This document shows positions 44,861-54,376 of a stretch of 64,000 bases of DNA, piece by piece (within the stretch, counting starts at the first letter, position 1; each line of letters starts with the position of its first letter). Origin of the DNA: Lachnospiraceae bacterium (GTDB taxonomy: Bacteria > Bacillota > Clostridia > Lachnospirales > Lachnospiraceae); NCBI GenBank assembly GCA_017397645.1, contig JAFQIE010000018.1, positions 23,488 through 87,487 of the forward strand, read 5' to 3'. The notes below the pieces were generated by a model, which was given only the letters and a program-made list of their open reading frames with translations, was not told the DNA's origin and ran no database searches. Made by a program: the position numbers and the translations under genes.

Positions 44861-46111
44861 TTACAACTCAATTTTGTGTTTCCAGGTAAGTCCGGATGAT
44901 GCTCTAAGGTTTCCTAACCCTAAATCCGTCACTTCTACTGCCAAACTGTTTTCCTCTTCCATAAACAAATGTATCTGCACTCTGGTCAACGCTTCCGGAA
45001 GGCCATCTAAAACCACTTCTTCACTGCGTTTCACCCCTCGTGCAAGAGGCGTCAATTCCAATTGTATACGATTGCCGTCCTGAATATAAAACTCCGTTAA
45101 CCCCTCCGCCTCATACCAATTCACACCGGCATCAAGCAGCGGCTGGTAAATATATTCTGACTGACGCAACAGTTTCAGGCCGACATTTGTCTTCAGCTTG
45201 TCTTCCCCTAAAAATACATATTCCTTTGAAATCTGCGTCGGAAACATTCTTTCCCTAAGCCCGAAACAAGCGCCCTTGCTAAAGAGATTGTTACCCTGAA
45301 AAACACGTCTGCCCCTACACAAAAAACGTAGCGATTCCTTCAACCATTCTCCTGCAAAACCATCCCCAATCAAATACACACTGCTGATGAGTTGCTCTCC
45401 ACAGACTTCTTTGGCAATGTTAAGAAACGCCAAATCCCTTTTTTCATCGGACAACACACTGCTCCACAACGGGAAATCCCTCTCTGTCACATAGGCCACA
45501 TTGGGCACCGCCCTGCGGTTACATTCCAAGCTGTATACCTTGATGCGTTCCTCTTCATAGTGAAAAAGCACAACCTGCTGCGACCACAGTTCCATCGGCT
45601 GTTGTATCATAAAATGGAAAAAACTTTCAGGATGGCTCTGCAGAAATACCATGTCCGGTTTCCATTTTAGTCCCTGCACAATCTGCCCCACAATTTCCTT
45701 CCATTTTTTATCTATCACAGGACAGGTAATCATCATCGCAGAAATCTTGTCTGTAGTAGCATGTGTCTGTAAGAGTCCAAGACTCCTTTTCACAAACAAG
45801 GCCAGCAGTGCTACCGGATGAAAGGTTTCTCCGTCTACCACTACAGGTTCACCGCTTCTTGCTCTATCCACCAGATGTTCCACCAATTGCCCGTTTCCTT
45901 CCCGATGCATCTTGATGGCATCCTGTCCAAAGGCCCATTGATCGGTACCGCTCCGCTTACATAAAACGGTGGGTATATTGTAGTTTTGGGCATTGGCAGA
46001 AGTAGAAAGCGTCACCGGGTCCACTTTATCGGAAACCGCTATACTAATCTGTGAATTCTTATCATCCAATAGATAGCCCAGTATTAACTTTCCGCTGCTT
46101 AACAATCCCAT
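44861..46111 (-). CDS. DUF5716 family actin/Hsp70-like protein
   Basis: A 416-residue protein resembling the DUF5716 family of Lachnospiraceae. The N-terminus (GYLLDDKNSQISIAVSD) followed by PTVLCKRSGTDQWAFGQDA and a middle MITCPVIDKKWKEI segment are laid out like phosphate-binding and connect regions of the Hsp70/actin ATPase fold, and VYLIGDGFAGEW near residue 250 is like the adenosine motif. The ATPase motifs are degenerate, so nucleotide hydrolysis is uncertain. It lies between a 1192-residue protein and a TPR-like protein with 15-base gaps each side. Confidence 0.75.
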   Translation of the reverse strand: MGLLSSGKLILGYLLDDKNSQISIAVSDKVDPVTLSTSANAQNYNIPTVLCKRSGTDQWAFGQDAIKMHREGNGQLVEHLVDRARSGEPVVVDGETFHPVALLALFVKRSLGLLQTHATTDKISAMMITCPVIDKKWKEIVGQIVQGLKWKPDMVFLQSHPESFFHFMIQQPMELWSQQVVLFHYEEERIKVYSLECNRRAVPNVAYVTERDFPLWSSVLSDEKRDLAFLNIAKEVCGEQLISSVYLIGDGFAGEWLKESLRFLCRGRRVFQGNNLFSKGACFGLRERMFPTQISKEYVFLGEDKLKTNVGLKLLRQSEYIYQPLLDAGVNWYEAEGLTEFYIQDGNRIQLELTPLARGVKRSEEVVLDGLPEALTRVQIHLFMEEENSLAVEVTDLGLGNLRASSGLTWKHKIEL

Positions 46112-46126
46112 AATACATTTCCTTTC

Positions 46127-49100
46127 CTATCGGGCCTTAAATAATCCATCCACGATATATTCTTTGCGATGACACTCCTCCAGTATGGTCTGTACCTTGC
46201 TATACTCTTGCATGCGAAGATATTTACCCGTCTTATTGATGACCGCATACTGACCATTTGCTGTTCCTTCTGCAGGCTCCTGCTTGGTCACACTGCCATC
46301 CAGCGTCTGTTCTCCTTCCGCATCTTCCCATACAAGCGTATAGGACAGTGTTTCTCCAAAGAACAAAACAAAACTCATAGAATACACGCCCGGACAAACA
46401 GGCTTCATGATATCCTCTCCCGCAAGCAGGGGAGTATCCTTGATCTCTTCCACACGATAGCGAATCTGTACATTTTCCTTCGGATTGCCGTAAAACTCTA
46501 CCACCACTTTATCCGCAAACACTTGATTGACAAATGCAAATTCATTGAATTGACTCATGAAATCCATGCAGATATTACGATGCAGTAAATCTCTTAGGAA
46601 CCGGCCAATCATTTCCTCGTCATTGATACACTTTCTGTATTCCTTACACACCACACAGTATTTGAGAAAAGCCAGTTTTTCCAGATCACTCAACACCTCT
46701 CCCTGGTAGAAAAGTGTCCGTATCTCGTCAAACACCGGTCCCTCCGCCACCTCGCCTAAGGTTAAGAAACGGTGGGATTTCTCCTTGACGATGGCATCCC
46801 TAATCATAGGCTTGGGTTCCATACTAAAATAACTCTTTAATAGTTTCCCGTATCCGGGATGCGTGGCACCGGTTACCAAAAACTGTGCCAACAGTCGTTC
46901 TTCCAAATATCTGCAGGCAATTCCCGCCTCCGTGGCCCGGGTCCATAAATCAAGCAGATACGCACAAGTTCCCTTTGCATATCCGATCAGATACATTAAT
47001 ACATTCTCATCCCTGCAACCAAGCGCAAATGCGCCCTTAGCCACACTTAGCAACGTCTGATTGTACATTTCTACAGCATCCTCAGGAAATGCGTTCCACA
47101 CTTCTGCGTTGACCCATTGATGGCTGATGATATCTTCCCCATACTCCATAAATAATTTTGCAATCCATGGATAGTTCCCGCTTTCCATTGCCCATGATGC
47201 AGCCTGTTCGAGCTCTGCGGGAAGCATTTTATCAATAGGCAGCCCCTCTAAAATCATTGCGACATCTTCCATGCGCCCCATATTCAGGTACTGCTTTATC
47301 AGTGTCAGATATGCGCGTACTTTTATTTTTCTGGACACCCACTCATCTCTTGCAATACGGAGCATTCTTGCTTCTGCGTACTGCTGCTCTTTGGTATACT
47401 GTCCGCCTTTGGCAGCCAGATACAAATCTAACTGCAAATTTTCACAGTCAAAAGGCAGCAGCCATTCCAAATATCTTTCATCCCTTGTAAGACTTTTCTT
47501 GGTAAACTCTGCCGACTGCAGAAAACGGTTTTTATGTGCATCTTCAAACACAATTCTGTCGTTAACATCATATAGTGCAATCCAAGTGGTATTTCCATTG
47601 AGCTGATACTCCTGCGGATGAAGACTACCCCGATGATACACATAGACCTTGCGCAACGCATTATTTTTCACAGAAATCTGATATGCAAACAGGATTCTTG
47701 AAAGCATAAAACAATTTTCCTGGTCCACCATATCAGCCTTCAATACCTGATGATAGATATTGGCCAAATGCTTGTCTACTCTGCCGCGTTTCATCTGTTG
47801 AATGGCAAAGTCCTTGATTTTATCCTGATATGCGTCGTAAACATCCGGCATTTCATAGCGGTTCCGGAGTACATAATCATATAAATATGCAACCCTTGCA
47901 TAATCCAGATTGGTCTGGTAAGAGAAATACAGCAGTAGAATCTTGGGTAGCTTTTGCTCCTGATTCAAGTCCAGACTCATCATGTAGTACTCGTACAGAT
48001 TCGTGATCCTTAGGTTTTCTTCCACGCCTGCCTTAAACCATCTGAAATACTCGTTTCCAATACGGTTCCCTTTGATCAAAAGAGAACATATTTCTCTAAG
48101 AATGTATATACTTTTCTCCTGTTTATAGAGAATACTGAGCAGACGCAGCAGTATCTGGGAATACTCTCTCGTTCTCTCGGTCAGATACAAAATCTGGTCT
48201 ACAACTTCCCCGGACAGATAATCCTGTTTTGCTCCAAAATAGAGTAGCTGAAGTTCAAATCTGTCCAGTTTTCTTAAAAGTGCCGGATTCTGATTCAGGA
48301 TGTTCAGTGCTTCAATATATAGAATCGGGCTGGTGGCACCGGCCTGAAACTGTTTTTCTAAAAATACCCATTTCCCGGAGGCGGATTTATTGTATTCCTC
48401 TGACAAATAAAGTAACAACCACGCCACCCGCCAGTTGGAGACATCATGTCTGTAAATGTGTTCCAGATGAGATGTCACCTCAACGGTATACTCCACGTTG
48501 TTATGAATCAATGTGGTAAGATACAGGTAGTAGGCATCCAATGTCATATTGATATCGCCAGCACTTTGCATCAGTTCAGATACATAATCCAGCGTCCACC
48601 CGGCTTCGTTGAAATTGCCCTGGGTAATCAGAAGATGTGCCTGCATCAGTCTGGCATTTATATTCTGCTCGTCCACTGCCAGCATTTGGTCTATCACCTT
48701 CCCGGTTTCTTCCAGCCAAGTTGTTTTGGTGATTTTCCGCATACGATAAGCCTGATAATACTCCATCAGTTCTACCAGCATCCGTTTTTGACGGATAGAA
48801 GCATTGCTGCGTCCATCTTCACGGCCGAATCTCGCCATTACAGGTATGCTTATCTCCAAATAGGAATTGCGTAGCGTAATCCTGCCAAAATTTCTGCCGA
48901 CACGACAGTATGCGGTGTCTATGTACACAGGTAGTCGGCATCCGGCCCCCAGAAAGTCATCATCGGTCAGCAGACTTTTTTCTGTGTAAATAAAATCTCC
49001 ATCGCAGATGACCTCAAGATTCGTATATCCCCAGCCATTTTTCATGATTGGAAGAAACTGTTCGGAGACATAGGGCTCTCCATCCCCATACAAAGGCAAT

Positions 49101-49705
49101 TCCACCTGTAGGGAATTCATCTGAAGAACATAATCCACATATTGTTTTTTACCTGCGCTAATCAGAAACTCTTCTACATTTTGCTCATTTCCCGGATATA
49201 CCGACAACATCGCGTAGTTTTCTGAGAGAGTTTTATCCCCTTGCAGTATCTGACCGAATCCGGGTGCGTAGAATAATCTGACTGCTTCTCTCCAGTTCTC
49301 TTTTGCCAATTGGATATAGGTACTAAAGTCAGCGATAATACCTTGCGAGGATAGCAGTACCGGTGCCTTGACCGTCACTTCGTAGGGAATCTCATATTCC
49401 CCCTGGTTGGACAGAATCAAAAACTGTCCTTTTACCACGCTGCCTGCCTCTAACCCCGTGCTGTCAAACACAAAGGTAATTTCTTCTTCATTACCCAAAA
49501 ACTTGGAATTGCGGCATTCCATTCTCTGGTGGGAAGAATAAATATGCCCCTGGGAATACACAGAAGGAGTGCCAAAAATACGAAAAGAGCCCTCATAGAC
49601 TCCTCCCTTTTCTACCGTAATGACAATATTTGAGCAGGAAAAACTAAGCGGGCATCTTTCAGCGCCACAATTGCCATCCGCCATACGCTTTATCATTTTC
49701 TCCAT
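46127..49705 (-). CDS. DUF5717 family large protein
   Basis: A 1192-residue protein. Residues 1-310 look like beta-sandwich domains (alternating strands, CPLSFSCSNIVITVEKGG near the start with a Cys pair), and residues 320-1000 are long arrays of helices like TPR or HEAT repeats; a final beta-rich section (about 1060-1150) follows. No signal peptide or membrane segment was found. It matches the DUF5717 family, seen with DUF5716 in Lachnospiraceae. It is the first gene of a three-gene operon. Likely a large cytosolic scaffold; function unknown. Confidence 0.75.
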   Translation of the reverse strand: MEKMIKRMADGNCGAERCPLSFSCSNIVITVEKGGVYEGSFRIFGTPSVYSQGHIYSSHQRMECRNSKFLGNEEEITFVFDSTGLEAGSVVKGQFLILSNQGEYEIPYEVTVKAPVLLSSQGIIADFSTYIQLAKENWREAVRLFYAPGFGQILQGDKTLSENYAMLSVYPGNEQNVEEFLISAGKKQYVDYVLQMNSLQVELPLYGDGEPYVSEQFLPIMKNGWGYTNLEVICDGDFIYTEKSLLTDDDFLGAGCRLPVYIDTAYCRVGRNFGRITLRNSYLEISIPVMARFGREDGRSNASIRQKRMLVELMEYYQAYRMRKITKTTWLEETGKVIDQMLAVDEQNINARLMQAHLLITQGNFNEAGWTLDYVSELMQSAGDINMTLDAYYLYLTTLIHNNVEYTVEVTSHLEHIYRHDVSNWRVAWLLLYLSEEYNKSASGKWVFLEKQFQAGATSPILYIEALNILNQNPALLRKLDRFELQLLYFGAKQDYLSGEVVDQILYLTERTREYSQILLRLLSILYKQEKSIYILREICSLLIKGNRIGNEYFRWFKAGVEENLRITNLYEYYMMSLDLNQEQKLPKILLLYFSYQTNLDYARVAYLYDYVLRNRYEMPDVYDAYQDKIKDFAIQQMKRGRVDKHLANIYHQVLKADMVDQENCFMLSRILFAYQISVKNNALRKVYVYHRGSLHPQEYQLNGNTTWIALYDVNDRIVFEDAHKNRFLQSAEFTKKSLTRDERYLEWLLPFDCENLQLDLYLAAKGGQYTKEQQYAEARMLRIARDEWVSRKIKVRAYLTLIKQYLNMGRMEDVAMILEGLPIDKMLPAELEQAASWAMESGNYPWIAKLFMEYGEDIISHQWVNAEVWNAFPEDAVEMYNQTLLSVAKGAFALGCRDENVLMYLIGYAKGTCAYLLDLWTRATEAGIACRYLEERLLAQFLVTGATHPGYGKLLKSYFSMEPKPMIRDAIVKEKSHRFLTLGEVAEGPVFDEIRTLFYQGEVLSDLEKLAFLKYCVVCKEYRKCINDEEMIGRFLRDLLHRNICMDFMSQFNEFAFVNQVFADKVVVEFYGNPKENVQIRYRVEEIKDTPLLAGEDIMKPVCPGVYSMSFVLFFGETLSYTLVWEDAEGEQTLDGSVTKQEPAEGTANGQYAVINKTGKYLRMQEYSKVQTILEECHRKEYIVDGLFKAR

Positions 49706-49874
49706 ACTCTCACCTTCTTATCGCATATATATGTCTAATTATATCAAAATTCCTCCTACTTGTACAAGATGTAGTTATGAAAAATTGTAATTTATTTGTC
49801 CGTTTCTTGAAATCTGCAACATTTTTTCTCCCATTTCATACATTTAGTATAAAGCAAACTTAACTGAGGTTTTT

Positions 49875-51107
49875 ATGCCAGATTCCGGAACCTTAAAAAT
49901 CAGCATTCTCTCCTCCGTCGGAATGATTCCCATTGAGAATGCGCTCATTTCCATCAGTTACACCGGGGAACCCGAGGCGACTTTGATGGAAGTAACCACG
50001 GACAGCTCCGGTCAGACACAGATTCTTTCTCTGGATGCACCGGATGTAGAATTATCACTACAAGCCGACAATTTAATACAGCCCTATTCTGAATACAATA
50101 TTTCTGTCACCGCGGAAGGATATGAACCGGCCTATGTGACAGGAGTGGAGATTCTGGCCACTCGTCTGGCGCTCCAAAATATTATGATGACGCCTCTGGC
50201 GGTCACCAATGAATTGTCGGAAAGTATCGTCATCCCGGCGCATACTTTGTACGGCAATTACCCCCCTAAAATACCGGAGGCAGAAATCAAGCCAATCGAC
50301 GAAACCGGTGAGATTGTCCTAAGTCGCGTGGTAGTGCCGGAATACATCATCGTGCACGATGGCGTGCCGAATGATTCCACCGCCCCAAACTACTGGGTGC
50401 GATATAAGGATTACATCAAAAATGTAGCTTCCTGCGAAATCTATTCTACCTGGCCGGAAAGCACCATTTATGCAAATATACTGGCTATTATGTCTTTTAC
50501 TTTGAATCGTGTGTATACCGAATGGTATCGGAATATGGGATATGATTTTACCATTACATCTTCCACTGCTTATGATCAGAAGTGGGTGTATGGAAGAAAT
50601 ACTTTTGACAATATAGATTATCTGGTGGACACCATTTTTACCAACTATCTTTCCCGCCCCGGCGTGCGTCAGCCTATTTTTACCACTTATTGTGACGGTA
50701 ACCGCACGACCTGTAATGGGTTGAGTCAGTGGGGTTCTAAATACTTAGGGGATCAAGGATATTCCGCCATCGAAATCATTCACTACTACTATGGCAATGA
50801 CATGTATATCAATACAGCGGATGTGGTGTCCGGCGTTCCCTCCTCCTGGCCGGGATATGACTTAACCATTGGCGCTTCCGGCGAAAAGGTTCGGACACTT
50901 CAAATGCAGCTAAATCGGATCGCCCGCAACTATCCTGCCATTCCCACCATCAACGCAGACGGTGTTTACGGTCCTCTTACCGCGGAAGCAGTCCGCACCT
51001 TCCAAGGCATCTTTAATCTGCCCCAAACAGGAATCACGGACTATGCCACCTGGTATGAGATATCTGATATTTATGTGGGTGTTACACGGATTTCCGAGCC
51101 CGGATGA
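49875..51107 (+). CDS. SpoIID-like protein with peptidoglycan-binding domain
   Basis: A 410-residue protein. Residues 1-110 look like a beta-sandwich carboxypeptidase-regulatory-like domain (ISYTGEPEAT, SVTAEGYEPAYVTGV). Residues 150-310 resemble SpoIID/LytB (YIKNVASCEIYSTWPESTIYANILAIMSFTLNR, and a Gln-Trp-Gly SQWGSKYLGDQGY segment near 290). Residues 330-400 are a PG_binding_1 repeat (LTIGASGEKVRTLQMQLNRI, DGVYGPLTAEAVRTFQ). SpoIID is a lytic transglycosylase of spore engulfment. No signal peptide is visible. GAGG precedes the ATG. Divergent from the DUF5717 operon. Confidence 0.82.
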   Translation: MPDSGTLKISILSSVGMIPIENALISISYTGEPEATLMEVTTDSSGQTQILSLDAPDVELSLQADNLIQPYSEYNISVTAEGYEPAYVTGVEILATRLALQNIMMTPLAVTNELSESIVIPAHTLYGNYPPKIPEAEIKPIDETGEIVLSRVVVPEYIIVHDGVPNDSTAPNYWVRYKDYIKNVASCEIYSTWPESTIYANILAIMSFTLNRVYTEWYRNMGYDFTITSSTAYDQKWVYGRNTFDNIDYLVDTIFTNYLSRPGVRQPIFTTYCDGNRTTCNGLSQWGSKYLGDQGYSAIEIIHYYYGNDMYINTADVVSGVPSSWPGYDLTIGASGEKVRTLQMQLNRIARNYPAIPTINADGVYGPLTAEAVRTFQGIFNLPQTGITDYATWYEISDIYVGVTRISEPG

Positions 51108-51139
51108 TAAGCCAACGGAAAGCGCATGCCTCACAATAA

Positions 51140-52114
51140 TTATTGGGTACGCGCTTGAATCAAAGCAAGCACCTCGTCCTTTGTGGGCATCACCCGCAAA
51201 GCACCTTTTTTTGTGGTAATCAAGCTGGCTGCCGCGTTGGCAAAAATCAGCATTTCCTGTAGTTTGCATCTATCCAATTGGTCCAGACCACAAGTCAATA
51301 CTTTGTGTATAACACATGCCATAAAGGTATCTCCGGCTCCCGTTGTTTCAATGGTGTTTTCTTGTAAAAAGGGAGCTTGGGATACTATCATGTCTTTATA
51401 ATATGCTCTGCTTCCTTCCGGTCCCATGGATACCAAAATCAGGGGTATATCGTATTTTGCTCTGATTCTTTCAACACCCTTATCAAAATCCTCTTCTCCG
51501 GTAAACCACTGGATTTCATTGTCGGAAATTTTGAGAACTTGGCAGTACTCCATGCCATAGCTCATGGCCTCTCTCAAATGTTCTTCTGAATCCCACAAAG
51601 GCATACGGATATTAGGGTCAAAGGTAATCAGCGCACCGTTCTCCCGCGCAAGAGCAAGGGCATATTTCGTAGCTTCGGTGTTTTCGTCATCTGTCATAGA
51701 CAAAGTACCGAAATGAAATGCCTTTGTTTCCTTCAGCAGTTCCCCGGATACCTCTCCCTTGGTGATCATCATATCTGCACCGGGCTTACGATAAAAGGAA
51801 AAATCCCTGTCGCCATTTTCAAATGTCTGCACAATGGCAAGGGTGGTATGTACTTCTTTGTCAAACTTCAAATTCACGGTGTCAATGCCCACTTCCATAA
51901 GTGCCTGTTCCAACTGATGACCAAACCCGTCATCTCCTACTTTCCCGATAAATGCAGTCTTATGTCCCAACTTTGCCAGCATGGACAACACATTACAGGG
52001 TGCTCCACCGGGATTTGCCTCAAAGACAGGGTTCCCCTGTTCACTTTTTCCATTCTGTGTAAAATCTATTAAGAGTTCTCCCAAAGCTACAACATCATAT
52101 TTTTTCTGATCCAT
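51140..52114 (-). CDS. PfkB-family sugar kinase, probable fructokinase
   Basis: A 324-residue ribokinase-family enzyme. GGAPCNVLSMLAKLG (37-51) is the family's first signature and TTGAGDTFMACVIH (257-270) the second, with Asp262 as catalytic base. The opening VVALGELLIDFTQ and FEANPGGAP fit fructokinases (ScrK type) better than ketodeoxygluconate kinases. It could still serve hexuronate or fructose metabolism given the uxuA-uxuB genes nearby on the other strand. AAGGA precedes the ATG. It is convergent with the SpoIID-like gene. Confidence 0.88.
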   Translation of the reverse strand: MDQKKYDVVALGELLIDFTQNGKSEQGNPVFEANPGGAPCNVLSMLAKLGHKTAFIGKVGDDGFGHQLEQALMEVGIDTVNLKFDKEVHTTLAIVQTFENGDRDFSFYRKPGADMMITKGEVSGELLKETKAFHFGTLSMTDDENTEATKYALALARENGALITFDPNIRMPLWDSEEHLREAMSYGMEYCQVLKISDNEIQWFTGEEDFDKGVERIRAKYDIPLILVSMGPEGSRAYYKDMIVSQAPFLQENTIETTGAGDTFMACVIHKVLTCGLDQLDRCKLQEMLIFANAAASLITTKKGALRVMPTKDEVLALIQARTQ

Positions 52115-52232
52115 ATCCCATATCCTTTCTCATTATCAAATTAAATAACATGTACTTTTGTTATGTCATTCACACTCTCTATCAAGTCATTATAACAGAA
52201 GACCCTCTATTTGTTAACCATATAATTATTGA

Positions 52233-53123
52233 CTATTGCCCCCGATAATACTGATTATATTTACCCGGAGAGATGCCGTAGACACGTCGAAAGTTTCTTA
52301 GGAAAGAGGTATAGTCGGCAAATCCCACCTTCTCATAGCTCTCCGTCACTGAAGCGCCCTCCTTGAGCAGTTCGCAGGCTTTCATCAGTTTTTTGTTGAT
52401 GATATACCCATGTGCCGTTTCTCCGGAAACTTCTTTAAATGTCCGCAAAAAATGGTATTTGCTCATATGCATTGCTTTTGCCAGATCCTCTACCAGAATC
52501 TTCTCTGAAATATGACCATCAATATAATCTGACACCCCTTGAATCAATGGATCAGATTGGTAGTTTTCTCCCAAATGCCGGTATTCCTGCCTGTCACATA
52601 AAAGATTTAGGTATACAAAGAACAATGTGAGATATCCTCTGTCTGCCACCTCCTTGACTCCCTCCTTAGGGAATCCTACCACCTCCGTCATTGCCAACTT
52701 CAGTAGATAGTTTTGGAGCATTTCTTCATAATACACCGGGAAATGATAGGCGCAGGACTCCTTTTTGCGGAAACATGCGGACAAATCCATATGCTGCCCT
52801 GACATTTCCGCCAGGTACCCGGGCGTAATCCAAAGTATGATTCTGGTGGAGGCATCTGCCAAAGGTATGATATCCTCATATTTGTGCATCACACCTCGGT
52901 TAATCAATAAAAAATCCCCTTTTTTTGCTCGATAGATTCTATCTGCTATCATGGCAGAGTATTCTCCGGAAAGCACATAAATGACTTCATAGAAATTATG
53001 GGAATGAAGATTTGTTGCACCGGTGGGTGCCCCCTGCTTCTCATAAACCTCATAGTTTTCATTGATCAAATATTGACGTTCGTCTGTGGCATCCAGTTTT
53101 TTTAATTTATCACTGATATTCAT
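52233..53123 (-). CDS. AraC-family regulator with cupin domain
   Basis: A 296-residue protein with an N-terminal cupin sensor (LHSHNFYEVIYVLSGEYSAMI at about residues 40-60) and a C-terminal AraC double HTH (about 195-295, LAKAMHMSKYHFLRTFKEVSG and VGFADYTSFLRNFRRVYGISPGKY). It is divergent from uxuA-uxuB with 167 bases between, so it is the likely regulator of hexuronate degradation. The sugar ligand is inferred. GGGTGG precedes the ATG. Confidence 0.92.
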   Translation of the reverse strand: MNISDKLKKLDATDERQYLINENYEVYEKQGAPTGATNLHSHNFYEVIYVLSGEYSAMIADRIYRAKKGDFLLINRGVMHKYEDIIPLADASTRIILWITPGYLAEMSGQHMDLSACFRKKESCAYHFPVYYEEMLQNYLLKLAMTEVVGFPKEGVKEVADRGYLTLFFVYLNLLCDRQEYRHLGENYQSDPLIQGVSDYIDGHISEKILVEDLAKAMHMSKYHFLRTFKEVSGETAHGYIINKKLMKACELLKEGASVTESYEKVGFADYTSFLRNFRRVYGISPGKYNQYYRGQ

Positions 53124-53290
53124 GTGTCTTCCACCCCTTAATTACTATATCTCTATAATATAGCAATATTTGCATGCTTTCAAGCAATATATGAGATTAT
53201 CTTGCATTTTTAACCATGATATTATGTTGGAAATGGGAATAGTTTCCTAACAAATTGAAATGCTAATAAAAACAAATGGAGGAATTAATT

Positions 53291-54358
53291 ATGCAGATGA
53301 CATTACGTTGGTATGGCAGCAAATATGATACCGTTACTTTGAAACAAATCCGCCAAATTCCCGGTGTGACCGGCGTCATTTCCACCCTATATGGCACCAC
53401 TCCCGGTGAGGCATGGGAAATGGAGGATATTCTGGCACTAAAGAAGGAAATCGAGGACGCCGGGCTGAAGCTGGCAGGTATCGAAAGCGTGAATATCCAT
53501 GATGCCATCAAAATCGGTTCCCCAGACAGAGATAAATACATCGACAATTATATTACCACTCTGGAGCGCCTCGGTCAGGCAGGCATTCATATGGTATGTT
53601 ACAACTTCATGCCGGTCTTCGACTGGACCAGAACGGAACTTGCCCGTATGCGTCCTGACGGCTCCACCGTTTTGGCTTATACTCAGGAAGCTGTTGACGC
53701 TCTTGATCCCGAAAAGATGTTTGAGTCTATCTCCGGTGACATGAATGGCACCGTAATGCCCGGCTGGGAACCCGAGCGTATGGCAAGAGTAAAAGAATTA
53801 TTTGAAATGTACAAGGATGTAGACGACGAGAAATTATTCAATAACCTTAAGTATTTCTTAGAGCGTATCATGCCCACCTGCGACAAATATGATATCAATA
53901 TGGCAATTCACCCGGACGATCCCGCTTGGAGCGTATTTGGGCTTCCCCGTATCATCATCAACAAGACAAATATCCTGCGGATGATGAAAATGGTGGACAA
54001 TCCTCACAATGGCGTGACCTTCTGTTCCGGTTCCTACGGCACCAATTTGGAAAACGATCTGCCCGATATGATCCGTTCCCTGAAGGGACGCATCCATTTT
54101 GCACATGTCCGCAATTTGAAATTTAACACTCCTACCGACTTCGAAGAAGCGGCTCATCTTTCCAGCGACGGAACCTTTGATATGTACGAAATCATGCGTG
54201 CCCTTTACGACATCGGCTTTACCGGCCCTATACGTCCCGATCACGGCCGTATGATTTGGGATGAAGTGGCTATGCCCGGCTACGGTTTGTACGACAGAGC
54301 CTTGGGCGCATGCTATCTCACCGGACTTTGGGAAGCAATTGTAAAACAGCATAAATAA
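53291..54358 (+). CDS. uxuA: mannonate dehydratase
   Basis: A 355-residue enzyme starting MQMTLRWYGSKYDTVTLKQI. The start at 53291 is supported by GGAGG eight bases upstream. Conserved UxuA features are seen: the beta/alpha-barrel, MAIHPDDPAWSVFGLPRI near residue 204, FCSGSYGTNLEND and HFAHVRN, which supply metal ligands and substrate contacts. It dehydrates D-mannonate to 2-keto-3-deoxygluconate in the glucuronate branch. It precedes uxuB by 18 bases. The 53124-53290 gap holds the shared regulatory region with the AraC gene. Confidence 0.95.
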   Translation: MQMTLRWYGSKYDTVTLKQIRQIPGVTGVISTLYGTTPGEAWEMEDILALKKEIEDAGLKLAGIESVNIHDAIKIGSPDRDKYIDNYITTLERLGQAGIHMVCYNFMPVFDWTRTELARMRPDGSTVLAYTQEAVDALDPEKMFESISGDMNGTVMPGWEPERMARVKELFEMYKDVDDEKLFNNLKYFLERIMPTCDKYDINMAIHPDDPAWSVFGLPRIIINKTNILRMMKMVDNPHNGVTFCSGSYGTNLENDLPDMIRSLKGRIHFAHVRNLKFNTPTDFEEAAHLSSDGTFDMYEIMRALYDIGFTGPIRPDHGRMIWDEVAMPGYGLYDRALGACYLTGLWEAIVKQHK

Positions 54359-54376
54359 AAAGAAACGGAGTTTATC

